Of a stretch of 64,000 nt of DNA, positions 15,824 through 23,706 are shown piece after piece; position 1 is the first letter of the stretch, and each line of letters opens with the position of its first letter. Position numbers and translations under genes: made by a program. The stretch lies in contig NZ_WWDL01000011.1 in NCBI RefSeq assembly GCF_009848505.1, forward strand, positions 1 to 64,000, written 5' to 3'. A model generated the notes under the pieces. The model did not search any database. It was given only the letters and a program-made list of their open reading frames with translations, and was not told the origin of the DNA. Origin of the DNA: Muricoccus harenae (GTDB taxonomy: Bacteria > Pseudomonadota > Alphaproteobacteria > Acetobacterales > Acetobacteraceae).

Positions 15824-17407
15824 TCAGGTCCTGCGCACGTTCCAGGGGAAAGGCGTGCTGGCCTCCAGCAGCCCGGTCAGGTTCCGCCGGAAGGCGGTGC
15901 GGATGGTGAACTGGCCCAGGGGGATGGTCGCAACATCTTCGAGCGCCAACCTTCCGAGTGCCTCGGCGGCGCGACCACGGCTGGCCTCGTCCGGCGCATC
16001 GATCCACTCGGCAGTCAGCGCCTCCGCCCGCTCGCTCTTCCACCAGCCGAACCAGCCGGCCTCCCCCTGTCCGCGGATCAGCGGCGACATGGCCGGGCTG
16101 CCATAGGTGTTCGAGGTGCCGGTGGTGTGAAAGATGCTCCAGCCGCCCTTTTCCACCGGCTCGCGCGAATTGCGCCGCTGGATCACCGTGCCCCAGTCAC
16201 TCTCGGCTAGGTCGACGTTCATGCCGATCCGGCGGAGCGCGTCACCTGTCACTTGGCCGAGCGGGCCGATATCCGGGTAGTCCGTGGGATTGATGATGAC
16301 GACCTTCGCGCCACCATAGCCGGCCTCCTTTAACGCGGCGCGAGCCGCGTCCAGGCTACCCGGCATCAGGTCCGGATTGTCCTTGTAGTAAGGCGTGCGC
16401 TTGGGGAAGAGGCTGCGCGTATCTGTCCAGACGGAGGTGTCGTCGCCCTGGGCTGCGCGCATGTAGTTCTCCTGGATGACGGAGAGGCGCACGGCGCGGC
16501 GCAGGCGCACGTCGTCGAAGGGCGGCTGCAAGCAGTTCAGCCGCATCAGCGCCATGCGGCCTTCCACATCCAGGATTTCGCGCCGGATCTCCCGGCTGCG
16601 TGCAAGCATGGATTGCAGGTCGGGGAGCGGCCGCTCCCACCAATCCACCTCTCCGTTGATAAGGGCGCCGGCGGCCGTTGAGGGATCGGTGATGATGTTC
16701 CATTCGACGCGCTGCATATGTGCGACCTTGCCGCCCGAGGCTCGCTCGGGCGGCTCCTGGCGCGGCACATAGCCGTCGAACTTCTCGTAGACGACGCGGG
16801 AGCCGGAATTGTACTCGCCGGCGAGGAATCGGTAGGGACCGGAACCGATCATCTCTGTCACCGCGCGCATCGGATCGGTGGCGGCAAGACGTTCCGGCAT
16901 GATGAAGCAGACGCTAGCATCCGGCTTTGATAGCGCGGCCAGGATTAGCGGAAAGGGCTTGTGGAGGCGCAGCTCAAAGCTGCGGTCGTCGATGGCGCGC
17001 CATTCGGCGGTGGCTCGGGCGAGAAGCTGACCAAAGGGATCGCGCACGGTCCAGCGGCGGATGCTCGCGATGCAATCCGCCGCGCGCACCGGTTCACCAT
17101 CATGGAAGCGCAAGCCGTCGCGCAGGCGGAATCGCCAACGCTTCCCGTCGTCCAGCACCTCATGCCCCTCCGCCATCTGCGGGCGGGGCGTGTTCGAGGC
17201 ATCGACGGCGTAGAGCGTGTCGAAGACGTTGTAGCCGTGGTTCCCGGTGACGGTGGCCGTCGTCCAGATCGGGTCCAGGCTGGCGAGATTGGCCTGCGGC
17301 ACGAAGCGCAGCGTCCGCGCGCGCATGTCCTGACCGAGTGCCGGGGCTGCGAGGCCACCCATCAAGGCAGCGCCAGCACCGGTACGGAGCAGGGTTCGGC
17401 GATCCAT
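15824..17407 (-). CDS. ABC transporter substrate-binding protein, family 5 (peptide/nickel type)
   Basis: The 527-residue protein starts with a Tat-like signal (MDRRTLLRTGAGAALMGGLA, then APALGQ). It then has the SBP_bac_5 pattern: DPIWTTATVTGNHGYNVFDT, WRFRLRDGLRFHDGEPV and IGSGPYRFLAGEY. It should bind a peptide or another small solute in the periplasm for an ABC importer. No permease or ATPase genes adjoin it, so it is an orphan binding protein. The start at 17407 has GGAGG eight bases upstream. Size is normal for the family. Confidence 0.88.
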   Translation of the reverse strand: MDRRTLLRTGAGAALMGGLAAPALGQDMRARTLRFVPQANLASLDPIWTTATVTGNHGYNVFDTLYAVDASNTPRPQMAEGHEVLDDGKRWRFRLRDGLRFHDGEPVRAADCIASIRRWTVRDPFGQLLARATAEWRAIDDRSFELRLHKPFPLILAALSKPDASVCFIMPERLAATDPMRAVTEMIGSGPYRFLAGEYNSGSRVVYEKFDGYVPRQEPPERASGGKVAHMQRVEWNIITDPSTAAGALINGEVDWWERPLPDLQSMLARSREIRREILDVEGRMALMRLNCLQPPFDDVRLRRAVRLSVIQENYMRAAQGDDTSVWTDTRSLFPKRTPYYKDNPDLMPGSLDAARAALKEAGYGGAKVVIINPTDYPDIGPLGQVTGDALRRIGMNVDLAESDWGTVIQRRNSREPVEKGGWSIFHTTGTSNTYGSPAMSPLIRGQGEAGWFGWWKSERAEALTAEWIDAPDEASRGRAAEALGRLALEDVATIPLGQFTIRTAFRRNLTGLLEASTPFPWNVRRT

Positions 17408-17519
17408 CCTGTTATCCTCCCGCGGGGCCCAGTCCGGGCATTTGGGCGCAGCCTGCGCCCGCTGGCAGGAAGGAGGCAAGCCTCGGCCTGGAAGGGAACC
17501 GCGCCAGAGCGGCCCATTT

Positions 17520-17880
17520 TTATTCCAGGGTGATGAGTTCGGTGTTGTCTTGGGCGAGTTCGCCCTTGTTGCAGAGAATGCGGGCGATGGTGGCGTCTTT
17601 GGGTGCGGTGATGCGCATCCGGACTTTCATGGCTTCCATGCCGAGCAGGCGGGGGCCAGGGCTTCGCGCGGGGCGGGGCGAGGAGGGTGCTGGCGTGGTA
17701 GCTGATGAAGCCCGTATCCAGCTCGCCCGCGCGAAAGGCCGGATGGGCGATGATGCCGCGCAGCAGGGGCAGGTTGCTGGCCGGGCCGAGGAGTTCCGTC
17801 CCCTCCAGCGCCCGCGCGAGGCGCGCCAGGGCCACGCCGCGATCCGCTTCCCGAACGAATTTTGACGAAGCCTGCGGCCC
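17520..17880 (-). pseudogene. Remnant of a biotin-dependent acyl-CoA carboxylase alpha subunit
   Basis: One frame carries the end of a biotin carboxylase domain (ARLARALEGTELLGPASNLP, LLRGIIAHPAFRAGELDTGF). Another frame carries a carrier-domain-like end (MEAMKVRMRITAPKDATIAR, then stop after ELITLE), where the Lys in AMK is the biotin attachment site. Most of the carboxylase and the middle region are missing and the frames do not join. This is a broken relic of an acetyl-, propionyl- or methylcrotonyl-CoA carboxylase-type gene of about 2 kb. It fills the gap between the binding-protein and peroxiredoxin genes. Confidence 0.75.
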
Positions 17881-17898
17881 TTAGCCGGCGAATGCCCG

Positions 17899-18546
17899 CT
17901 AACGGTCCGAGAGCCCGCGAAGCGCCGCCAGCACTTCGGAAGGTTCCGCGCGCCGCGTGAAGTCCACGTCCACGAACGACCAGCGCACAATGCCGTCACG
18001 GTCCACGACGAAGGTCGCCGGGACAGGCAGGAACCAGGCTTCGCTGCCCTGACGCACCATGAGGTCCAGGCCACGTCCCGACAGCATCTCTCGCAGGGGC
18101 ATGGGGCTCTTGAAGGCGATGCCGCAGGACAGTGCGAGGCCATGGTCCACATCCACCAGGATGTTGAACCCTGGCTGGGAGCAGCAACCCGCGCGCTGCG
18201 CCTGCCCACCGGTCTCGGGCGTCACGGCGATCAGCCTGGCGCCCAACTTCCGCATGGCCGGCAGCGCCTCGACCAACGCATCGACGGCAGCCACGCAGAA
18301 GGAGCACCAATGCCCGCGGAAGAAGGTCACGACGATCGGCCCTTCGGCCAGCAACTCGTCGCGCTCCACCAGGCTGCCAGCGGGATCGGGCAACAGGAAG
18401 TCCGGGAAGGGATCCCCGACGCCAATCGCATGCAGCGCAGCGCCGTTGCGCTTCAGCTCGGCGACCGTCTCGGCGACGCGCTCGTGCAACCCTGGCGCGT
18501 CCGCCATTTCTTCGCGCATCCCGTCCAGGGTCCTAGTCAGGGTCAT
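17899..18546 (-). CDS. Peroxiredoxin-like (AhpC/TSA) protein
   Basis: The 215-residue protein has a thioredoxin fold of the peroxiredoxin-like type. The redox site is FFRGHWCSFCVAAVDAL, where the first Cys sits at the peroxidatic position, followed by a CxxC-like Cys. Also present are IAVTPETGG and the strand PVPATFVVDRDGIVRWSFVD. An additional CC pair (AGCCSQPGF) lies mid-chain. Predicted role: thiol-dependent reduction of peroxides in the cytoplasm. The start at 18546 is chosen for GAGGAGAT six bases upstream. Confidence 0.85.
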   Translation of the reverse strand: MTLTRTLDGMREEMADAPGLHERVAETVAELKRNGAALHAIGVGDPFPDFLLPDPAGSLVERDELLAEGPIVVTFFRGHWCSFCVAAVDALVEALPAMRKLGARLIAVTPETGGQAQRAGCCSQPGFNILVDVDHGLALSCGIAFKSPMPLREMLSGRGLDLMVRQGSEAWFLPVPATFVVDRDGIVRWSFVDVDFTRRAEPSEVLAALRGLSDR

Positions 18547-18702
18547 GCCGATCTCCTCGGCCAGCACTTTGGCCGATCCGCTCGTCTCCGTCAGCCTGGA
18601 TTGCCGGCATGGTTTCGATGCCGCCGTGTTATACGCCCTCCGGCGCCGGATGGCGCATGACGATCTGCTGGCGCGGGTCGGGATGTCCCGCCTCGCGAAG
18701 CC

Positions 18703-19266
18703 TCACTTGAAGCGCCGGCTCAGGAAGGCCGATCCAGCCATCCCGAAGCGCCAGGGCGTCTCCACCCCCCGCGTGATCCCGATCCGCGAGCCCGTGACCA
18801 CTGGCACGGCCGCCGGGCGGGGCGACCAGGAGAACGGGGGGCGGTCCAGCGGCTGGCCGTCCAGCGCACCGGTCACGCCCAGGGCTTGGCACAGGCGCCC
18901 CGGTCCGCGGCAGAGGAGCGAGGGATCCGTCATGCCGCGCCGCTGCCGCATCACCTCCAGGCCCACTCTCGGCTCCAGCGCCCTGACCAGCACCGCACTG
19001 CCGAGCGGTGCCTCGCCGCAGACGAAATTCAGGCACCAGTGCAGGCCGTAGGAACGGTAGACATAGGCGCGGCCCGGCGGGCCGAACATCGAAGCATTGC
19101 GCCGGGTCGGCCCGCCGAAGCTGTGCGAGGCCGGATCCTCGTGATCATAGGCCTCCGTCTCGACCACCAACCCGCCGACCCCGTCGATCAGCAGCGTGAC
19201 CCCGATCAGATCACGCGCCACTTCCGCCGCGGGGCGCTGAAAGAAGGCTGGGGGCAGGAAGGGCAA
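18703..19266 (-). CDS. mpg: DNA-3-methyladenine glycosylase (AAG/MPG type)
   Basis: The 187-residue protein matches the AAG/MPG base-excision repair glycosylase family: ARDLIGVTLL, VVETEAYDHEDPASHSF with the catalytic Glu, FGPPGRAYVYRSYGLHWCLN, VLVRALEP and LCRGPGRLCQALG. It removes alkylated purines from DNA. Length is normal for the bacterial form. The start is TTG at 19266 with GGAGGT four bases upstream. It is monocistronic and close to the end of the caspase-like gene. Confidence 0.93.
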   Translation of the reverse strand: MPFLPPAFFQRPAAEVARDLIGVTLLIDGVGGLVVETEAYDHEDPASHSFGGPTRRNASMFGPPGRAYVYRSYGLHWCLNFVCGEAPLGSAVLVRALEPRVGLEVMRQRRGMTDPSLLCRGPGRLCQALGVTGALDGQPLDRPPFSWSPRPAAVPVVTGSRIGITRGVETPWRFGMAGSAFLSRRFK

Positions 19267-19341
19267 GGGACCTCCGAGGGCACGGGCGGGCTGTCTCCTA
19301 TCCAGAACCGCCGCTGCCGGACAGGCCCGTCATGCCCGGCC

Positions 19342-22300
19342 TCAGGGAGGGGCCATTCCCATCGGGAAGCTGCGCAGATCGCGCGTGGCGGTCCGGAACA
19401 CCGCGTTCTGGCGATGCTGCCGCTCCGCCGCCAGTTCCGGTACGCGGCGGGTGACGTATTCGCCCAGCGCCAGGGCGCTGACCCGCCCATCGCCATCCTT
19501 GGCGGCGCGGCCGCGCAGGCCCTCGCGCAGCGCATAGGCGAAGACGCCGTTGCGGTTGTCGTAGCTGTCCAATGCCTCCTGCACCGAGGAGGCAGCGGCC
19601 AGGAGATAACGTCCCGTCTCGTTTCCAAGGGCCGAAAGGCTGTCGAGCGCGATCTGGCCGGCATAGCAGGTGTCGATCAGCAGGAAGCCGTCCCGCGCGC
19701 GGATGCGCGCGAGCGCGGTGATCAAGGCATCATCGTCCAATCCGCGCCGGGCCAGATCGGCGATGGAGGTGGGCGCGCCGATATCGGCAGGCAGGAACAG
19801 GAAGCTCCCATTCTGCTCCACCCGCACGCCATGGCCGGCGATGTAGAACACGAAGGTGTCCTGCGGCTGCACCTGACGCGCGGCATTCGCCAGCGCCTTC
19901 AGGATGCCCTCCCGCGTCGCCTCCTGGTCCGTCAGCACCACGGTGTCCACGCCCGCGAACAGGCCGGCGCTGCCGGCCCGCAGCACCTCCACCACGGTCC
20001 GGGCATCCGGCACGGCGAATTGCAGGTTCATGTCCCGCCGGCCGTATTCGTTTACCCCGACTGCGAGCACCACCAGCCGCCCTGCCCCCGCTGGCGGCGC
20101 CGCCTCGCCCTCGCGCCGCAGGTCCAGCCCCGGCCCCTCGGCGAACAGGGTGCGATCGGCGGCGTAGAGGCGGGTGGCGACGTTGTTCGGCCCAGGATCG
20201 AGCGGCACCTCGGCCTGGATCGGCGCGACGACCGCATCGCCCCGGCGGTTTCCATCCGCCGCGCCCTTGGGCGCGTCAACGCGCACGGCGATGCGGCCGT
20301 TCACCATCACGTCGAGCGGGCCGAGCCCGAGGCCGCGATCCTGCGGCAGAAGGGTGAAGCGCAGCGCCGTCGCGCCCGTGGGCAGCGTGGCTTCGGTCCA
20401 TTCCAGCCGCGGGCAGGTGCCGTCCGGCATTACGGCACAGATCTCGCCAGGCTTGACGGTCGGGGTATGGCCGATGCGCTCGCGCAGCCCGGCCAGCACG
20501 CCGGGGCGCGGCGTCTCCCCGGCCACGCGGCGGCGCACGGCATCCGGCGCATACAGGGCACGATAGGCCTGCTGGAAGCTGGCCCATTCCGGCGTGGCAG
20601 CGCGGCCCCCGTTCAGATGCACGCCGACCAGCTCCTGCCCGCCGGAGGCGGCATGGTCGAACAGGCCTTCCGGCGTCCACATCACCCAGCGCAGCGTGGC
20701 CGGCTGCACGAAGAGCGCGGCACGCTCGGCGATGCGGCCGCCCAACAATCCATACCAGCGCAGCGTCCCATCGGCATGCGCGGCGACAGCCAGCGCGCCG
20801 TCAGCCGAAACCGCCAGCCCCCAGGTGGCTCCCGGCCCCGTGGCCGCATCCACCAACGTGCCGCGCGGATCGAAAAGCCGCAGATGCGTGTCGGTGCCCA
20901 ACAGGAAGCCGGCGCCACCCGGCAGCACCGCCGCGCTGCGGGCATATTCCCCCTGACCAAGAGCAAGCGGACGGCCGTTCAGGCGCGGCTGGGTGGAATC
21001 GCGCCACTGCGTCAGGCCTACCCCGCCCGCCGCCTCGGCCGCGACGGAATATCCTTGGCCTGGCAGGGCCGTGCCGGCCTCCAGCTGGCCGCCCGCGGCA
21101 TTGAAGGCAAGCGGCGCCATGCCGGGGCGCGGCACGAAGCGCAGCCGCAGCCCGTCCGCGCTGACTGCCAAGGTGCTGCCGGTCGCGCGGAAATCGGCGG
21201 TGGCGGCCCGCGGCGCCAGAGCGAGCGTGCCGTCTGGCGCCACCCGACCCCAGCCGGGATCGGCGGCGGCAAAGGCCAAGCCACCCCGCGGCAGAGGCAG
21301 GATCTGCGCGATGGAGTCATGCGCGGCGGCGATGTCGGTGGCCGGTCCCAGCCCGAAATCGGCCCAGCGCCGGATGACGAAGTTGCGGGGGCTCTCCACG
21401 GCCTGCCCAGGCGCCGATGCCGCACTGGACGGCAGGCGGATGCCGCGCCCGCCGGGCTGCGGTGCCGCGGCTTGCGCCGCGCCGCGCCGTGCCACGGCCC
21501 CGCTCCGGCGGGCATATCCAGCGGCATGAAGTTGCACGCCGCCCCGGTCATCGCCGGCCCAGCCTACGGCTGGCAGCCCTTCTCCTTCCAGCCCGGCGGT
21601 ATCGGGCACGGCGACGCCGCGCAGATCGGGCAGAGCAAGGATTTCCACGCGCAAGCGGTTCTCATAGCCCACGGCGGCCAACGTGCCGTCGGGCGAAAGC
21701 GCGAGGCCGAAGGGGCGGCCCCCGGCCACGGGCATGCGCTCGGCGATCCGGCGCCCACGCGCGTCGTAAAGCCGCACTTTCCCATCGGCGGCGGTGCTGA
21801 CGAGGCGCCCGGAGGGATCGAAGGCCACCATCCGCGCGGGTCCGCCGTAATCCGGATCATCGAAGACAGGCCGCCCGCTGCGCGCATCCCAGACGCGGAT
21901 GCCCGCGCGACCACCCAGCGCCGCCGCCAGCAGTGCGCCATCCGCCGAGATCGCCAGATGCTGCACCGGCGCCGGAAGGCCGGGCAGGCGCGCGGCGAGC
22001 CGCGATCCCGGGATGTCGAAGACATAGATGCAGAAGCTGCCGTCCCAGCTCCGGCAGGTGCTGCCCGCCGCGAAGGCCCGGCTGCCATCGGGCGTCAGCG
22101 CGACGGCATAGAGCTCCCCTTCCTCGGCCATTCCGATCGGCGGGCGCAACACGCCGCGCGGCGTGCCATCGGGCAGCGACCATAGCCGCAGCGTCTTGTC
22201 GTCGCTGACGCTGGCCAGGAGACGCCCCGCAGCATCCGTCGCAAGACGCGCGACAGGGGCAGTATGCGCCCCCGTCTCGATCCGCAGGATCGGTTGCTGC

Positions 22301-22368
22301 GGCGGCTCCTGCTGCGCCCAGGCCATGCCAGGCAGCAACAGGAGCGACGCGAGCAGGGCGGCGCGCAT
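19342..22368 (-). CDS. Exported WD40-repeat caspase-like (C14) protein
   Basis: The 1008-residue protein begins with a signal peptide (ALLASLLLLPGMAWAQ). WD40-like repeats follow over roughly residues 30-560 (LRLWSLPDGT, IRVWDARSG, VRLYDARGR, LRLFDPRGT), then a beta-rich linker. A caspase/metacaspase domain ends the chain (about 745-1000) with the dyad His846 (FYIAGHGVR) and Cys901 (FLLIDTCYAG). The export signal places a caspase-type peptidase in the periplasm or outside, with the propeller as likely substrate or partner platform. It starts 13 bases after the stop of the SH3/glycine-zipper lipoprotein gene, so the two form an operon. GGAGG precedes the ATG. Targets are unknown. Confidence 0.87.
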   Translation of the reverse strand: MRAALLASLLLLPGMAWAQQEPPQQPILRIETGAHTAPVARLATDAAGRLLASVSDDKTLRLWSLPDGTPRGVLRPPIGMAEEGELYAVALTPDGSRAFAAGSTCRSWDGSFCIYVFDIPGSRLAARLPGLPAPVQHLAISADGALLAAALGGRAGIRVWDARSGRPVFDDPDYGGPARMVAFDPSGRLVSTAADGKVRLYDARGRRIAERMPVAGGRPFGLALSPDGTLAAVGYENRLRVEILALPDLRGVAVPDTAGLEGEGLPAVGWAGDDRGGVQLHAAGYARRSGAVARRGAAQAAAPQPGGRGIRLPSSAASAPGQAVESPRNFVIRRWADFGLGPATDIAAAHDSIAQILPLPRGGLAFAAADPGWGRVAPDGTLALAPRAATADFRATGSTLAVSADGLRLRFVPRPGMAPLAFNAAGGQLEAGTALPGQGYSVAAEAAGGVGLTQWRDSTQPRLNGRPLALGQGEYARSAAVLPGGAGFLLGTDTHLRLFDPRGTLVDAATGPGATWGLAVSADGALAVAAHADGTLRWYGLLGGRIAERAALFVQPATLRWVMWTPEGLFDHAASGGQELVGVHLNGGRAATPEWASFQQAYRALYAPDAVRRRVAGETPRPGVLAGLRERIGHTPTVKPGEICAVMPDGTCPRLEWTEATLPTGATALRFTLLPQDRGLGLGPLDVMVNGRIAVRVDAPKGAADGNRRGDAVVAPIQAEVPLDPGPNNVATRLYAADRTLFAEGPGLDLRREGEAAPPAGAGRLVVLAVGVNEYGRRDMNLQFAVPDARTVVEVLRAGSAGLFAGVDTVVLTDQEATREGILKALANAARQVQPQDTFVFYIAGHGVRVEQNGSFLFLPADIGAPTSIADLARRGLDDDALITALARIRARDGFLLIDTCYAGQIALDSLSALGNETGRYLLAAASSVQEALDSYDNRNGVFAYALREGLRGRAAKDGDGRVSALALGEYVTRRVPELAAERQHRQNAVFRTATRDLRSFPMGMAPP

Positions 22369-22381
22369 GGCCCCTCCGGCC

Positions 22382-23380
22382 TCAGCCGGCCGCCAGCTCG
22401 AAGCCGCTGGCCGAGGCCGTCTGCGCCTGCGTCACGCTCTCCGCGAAATTGTCGCGGCGGGCGATATTGCTGGCGGCGAGGGAGCGCGGCTCGCCCGTCA
22501 CGGCGGCCGGCGTCGGGCGCGCCGGCGCTTCCAGCCCACGCGTGTTGGCAACGGCGTCGCGCGTGACATAGCCGCGCTGGCCGGAGGGCGTCTCCACCAG
22601 GACGAAGTTGTTGTTGGCGGGCTTGGCGCGAACATTCTGCCGCGGCTGCACGCTACCGATCTCGGGCGAGGCCGGATCCGGGCGCAGGTGGATCGGCGTC
22701 TCGCGGCGGAGCTGCACGTTGCGTGGCGGCGTCTCCCGCGCCGATGCGGCGGCGGTCTGGACCGTTCCCGGCGCGAAGCTTTCCACCGCGGTGTCGAACT
22801 CGGCGCCGCGCTTGTTGATGTTTTGGCTGATCGACTGCGCCATCGCGATCTCGCGCTGCGTCCGCTCCCGGAGTTGCGCCATCCGAGCCTGGCCGGTCGC
22901 GCGGTCCATGCTGCCATTGCCGACAGCCATGCGGATTTGCTGCGCCTGCCGGAAGCGGCAATCCATCAGCTGGTCGAAGGCGAGCTGCGTGCGGTCCAGC
23001 TCGGCATTCTCGCGCTCGAGATCGGAGGTAACGGCGGCGCGCAGGCTGGCCTGGTCGCGGTTGCGCTGCTGCTGCGCGTAGAGATAGCCGCCCGCCGCAC
23101 CGACTGCCGCGCCCGCCCCGGCTCCGATGGCGGCACCACGCCAGTTGCCGCCGGCAAGGCCACCCACCAGCGCCCCGCCGAGCGCACCGATCGCCGCGCC
23201 CTTCAGCATATCCTCGGCGAAGAAGTTGCCCGTGCTGTCCAGTGCGACCAACTGCGAGCGGCAGGAGTCGCTCCCATCATCCGCCCCCAGGCGCCCTTCC
23301 CGGGTGAGCGGCGCGGCACAGCTTGCGAGGAGTGTCACGGAGGTGAAGACGGCGATGGCACGCCGCGCCGGGGACCACAT
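22382..23380 (-). CDS. Lipoprotein with glycine zipper and SH3-like domain
   Basis: The 332-residue protein has a lipoprotein signal (TSVTLLASC, Cys21). A glycine-zipper stretch follows (about 58-100; GAAIGALGGALVGGLAGG and GAAIGAGAGAAVGAAGG), then a helical, Arg/Gln-rich middle and an SH3-type module (about 220-285; ETPIHLRPDPASPEIGSV, PSGQRGYVTRDAV). Glycine zippers of this type insert in or span membranes; the SH3 module may bind the wall. It is the first gene of a two-gene operon with the exported caspase-like protein, which suggests a common role at the envelope. Confidence 0.82.
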   Translation of the reverse strand: MWSPARRAIAVFTSVTLLASCAAPLTREGRLGADDGSDSCRSQLVALDSTGNFFAEDMLKGAAIGALGGALVGGLAGGNWRGAAIGAGAGAAVGAAGGYLYAQQQRNRDQASLRAAVTSDLERENAELDRTQLAFDQLMDCRFRQAQQIRMAVGNGSMDRATGQARMAQLRERTQREIAMAQSISQNINKRGAEFDTAVESFAPGTVQTAAASARETPPRNVQLRRETPIHLRPDPASPEIGSVQPRQNVRAKPANNNFVLVETPSGQRGYVTRDAVANTRGLEAPARPTPAAVTGEPRSLAASNIARRDNFAESVTQAQTASASGFELAAG

Positions 23381-23706
23381 GAGGACGCGTTTCCTTACGT
23401 TAACTTGGCGAAATTAATGAGATCAGCCGATTCTCGCCAGGATCACCGCCCTTGCCGCCGTACACGTAATGGGCGTACTCACGTTTTTGTGAAAACTAGC
23501 TCCCCAGAATTTGCCGTGCTGGCGCCTCTCTCCGTCGGCTCGTGGACCTGACACAGGCTTGTTCCAGCAGGCACAACGGCCTTGTGCCTTACCAGGATCC
23601 GCCACGCGCCCAGCGCGATGTCATCGCCTCCGTGCATCGATGCGGTTGAGCCAAAGGGAACGAGCGCCCGGCCGCGCCATACGACTCCTCCAGCGCCGCC
23701 CGCACG
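23381..23706. other. Intergenic region with the lipoprotein/caspase promoter
   Basis: About 326 bases. The part near 23400-23500 is more AT-rich than its surroundings and fits a promoter for the lipoprotein-caspase operon. Two GTAC-containing segments (CGTACACG and GCGTACTC) lie 10 bases apart. No gene or strong terminator was found. Confidence 0.35.

Noticed and set aside
18886-22185. 1099-codon plus-strand frame opposite the caspase-like gene
   Set aside because: Antisense shadow; no domain pattern, whereas the minus strand has signal peptide, WD40 and caspase motifs.
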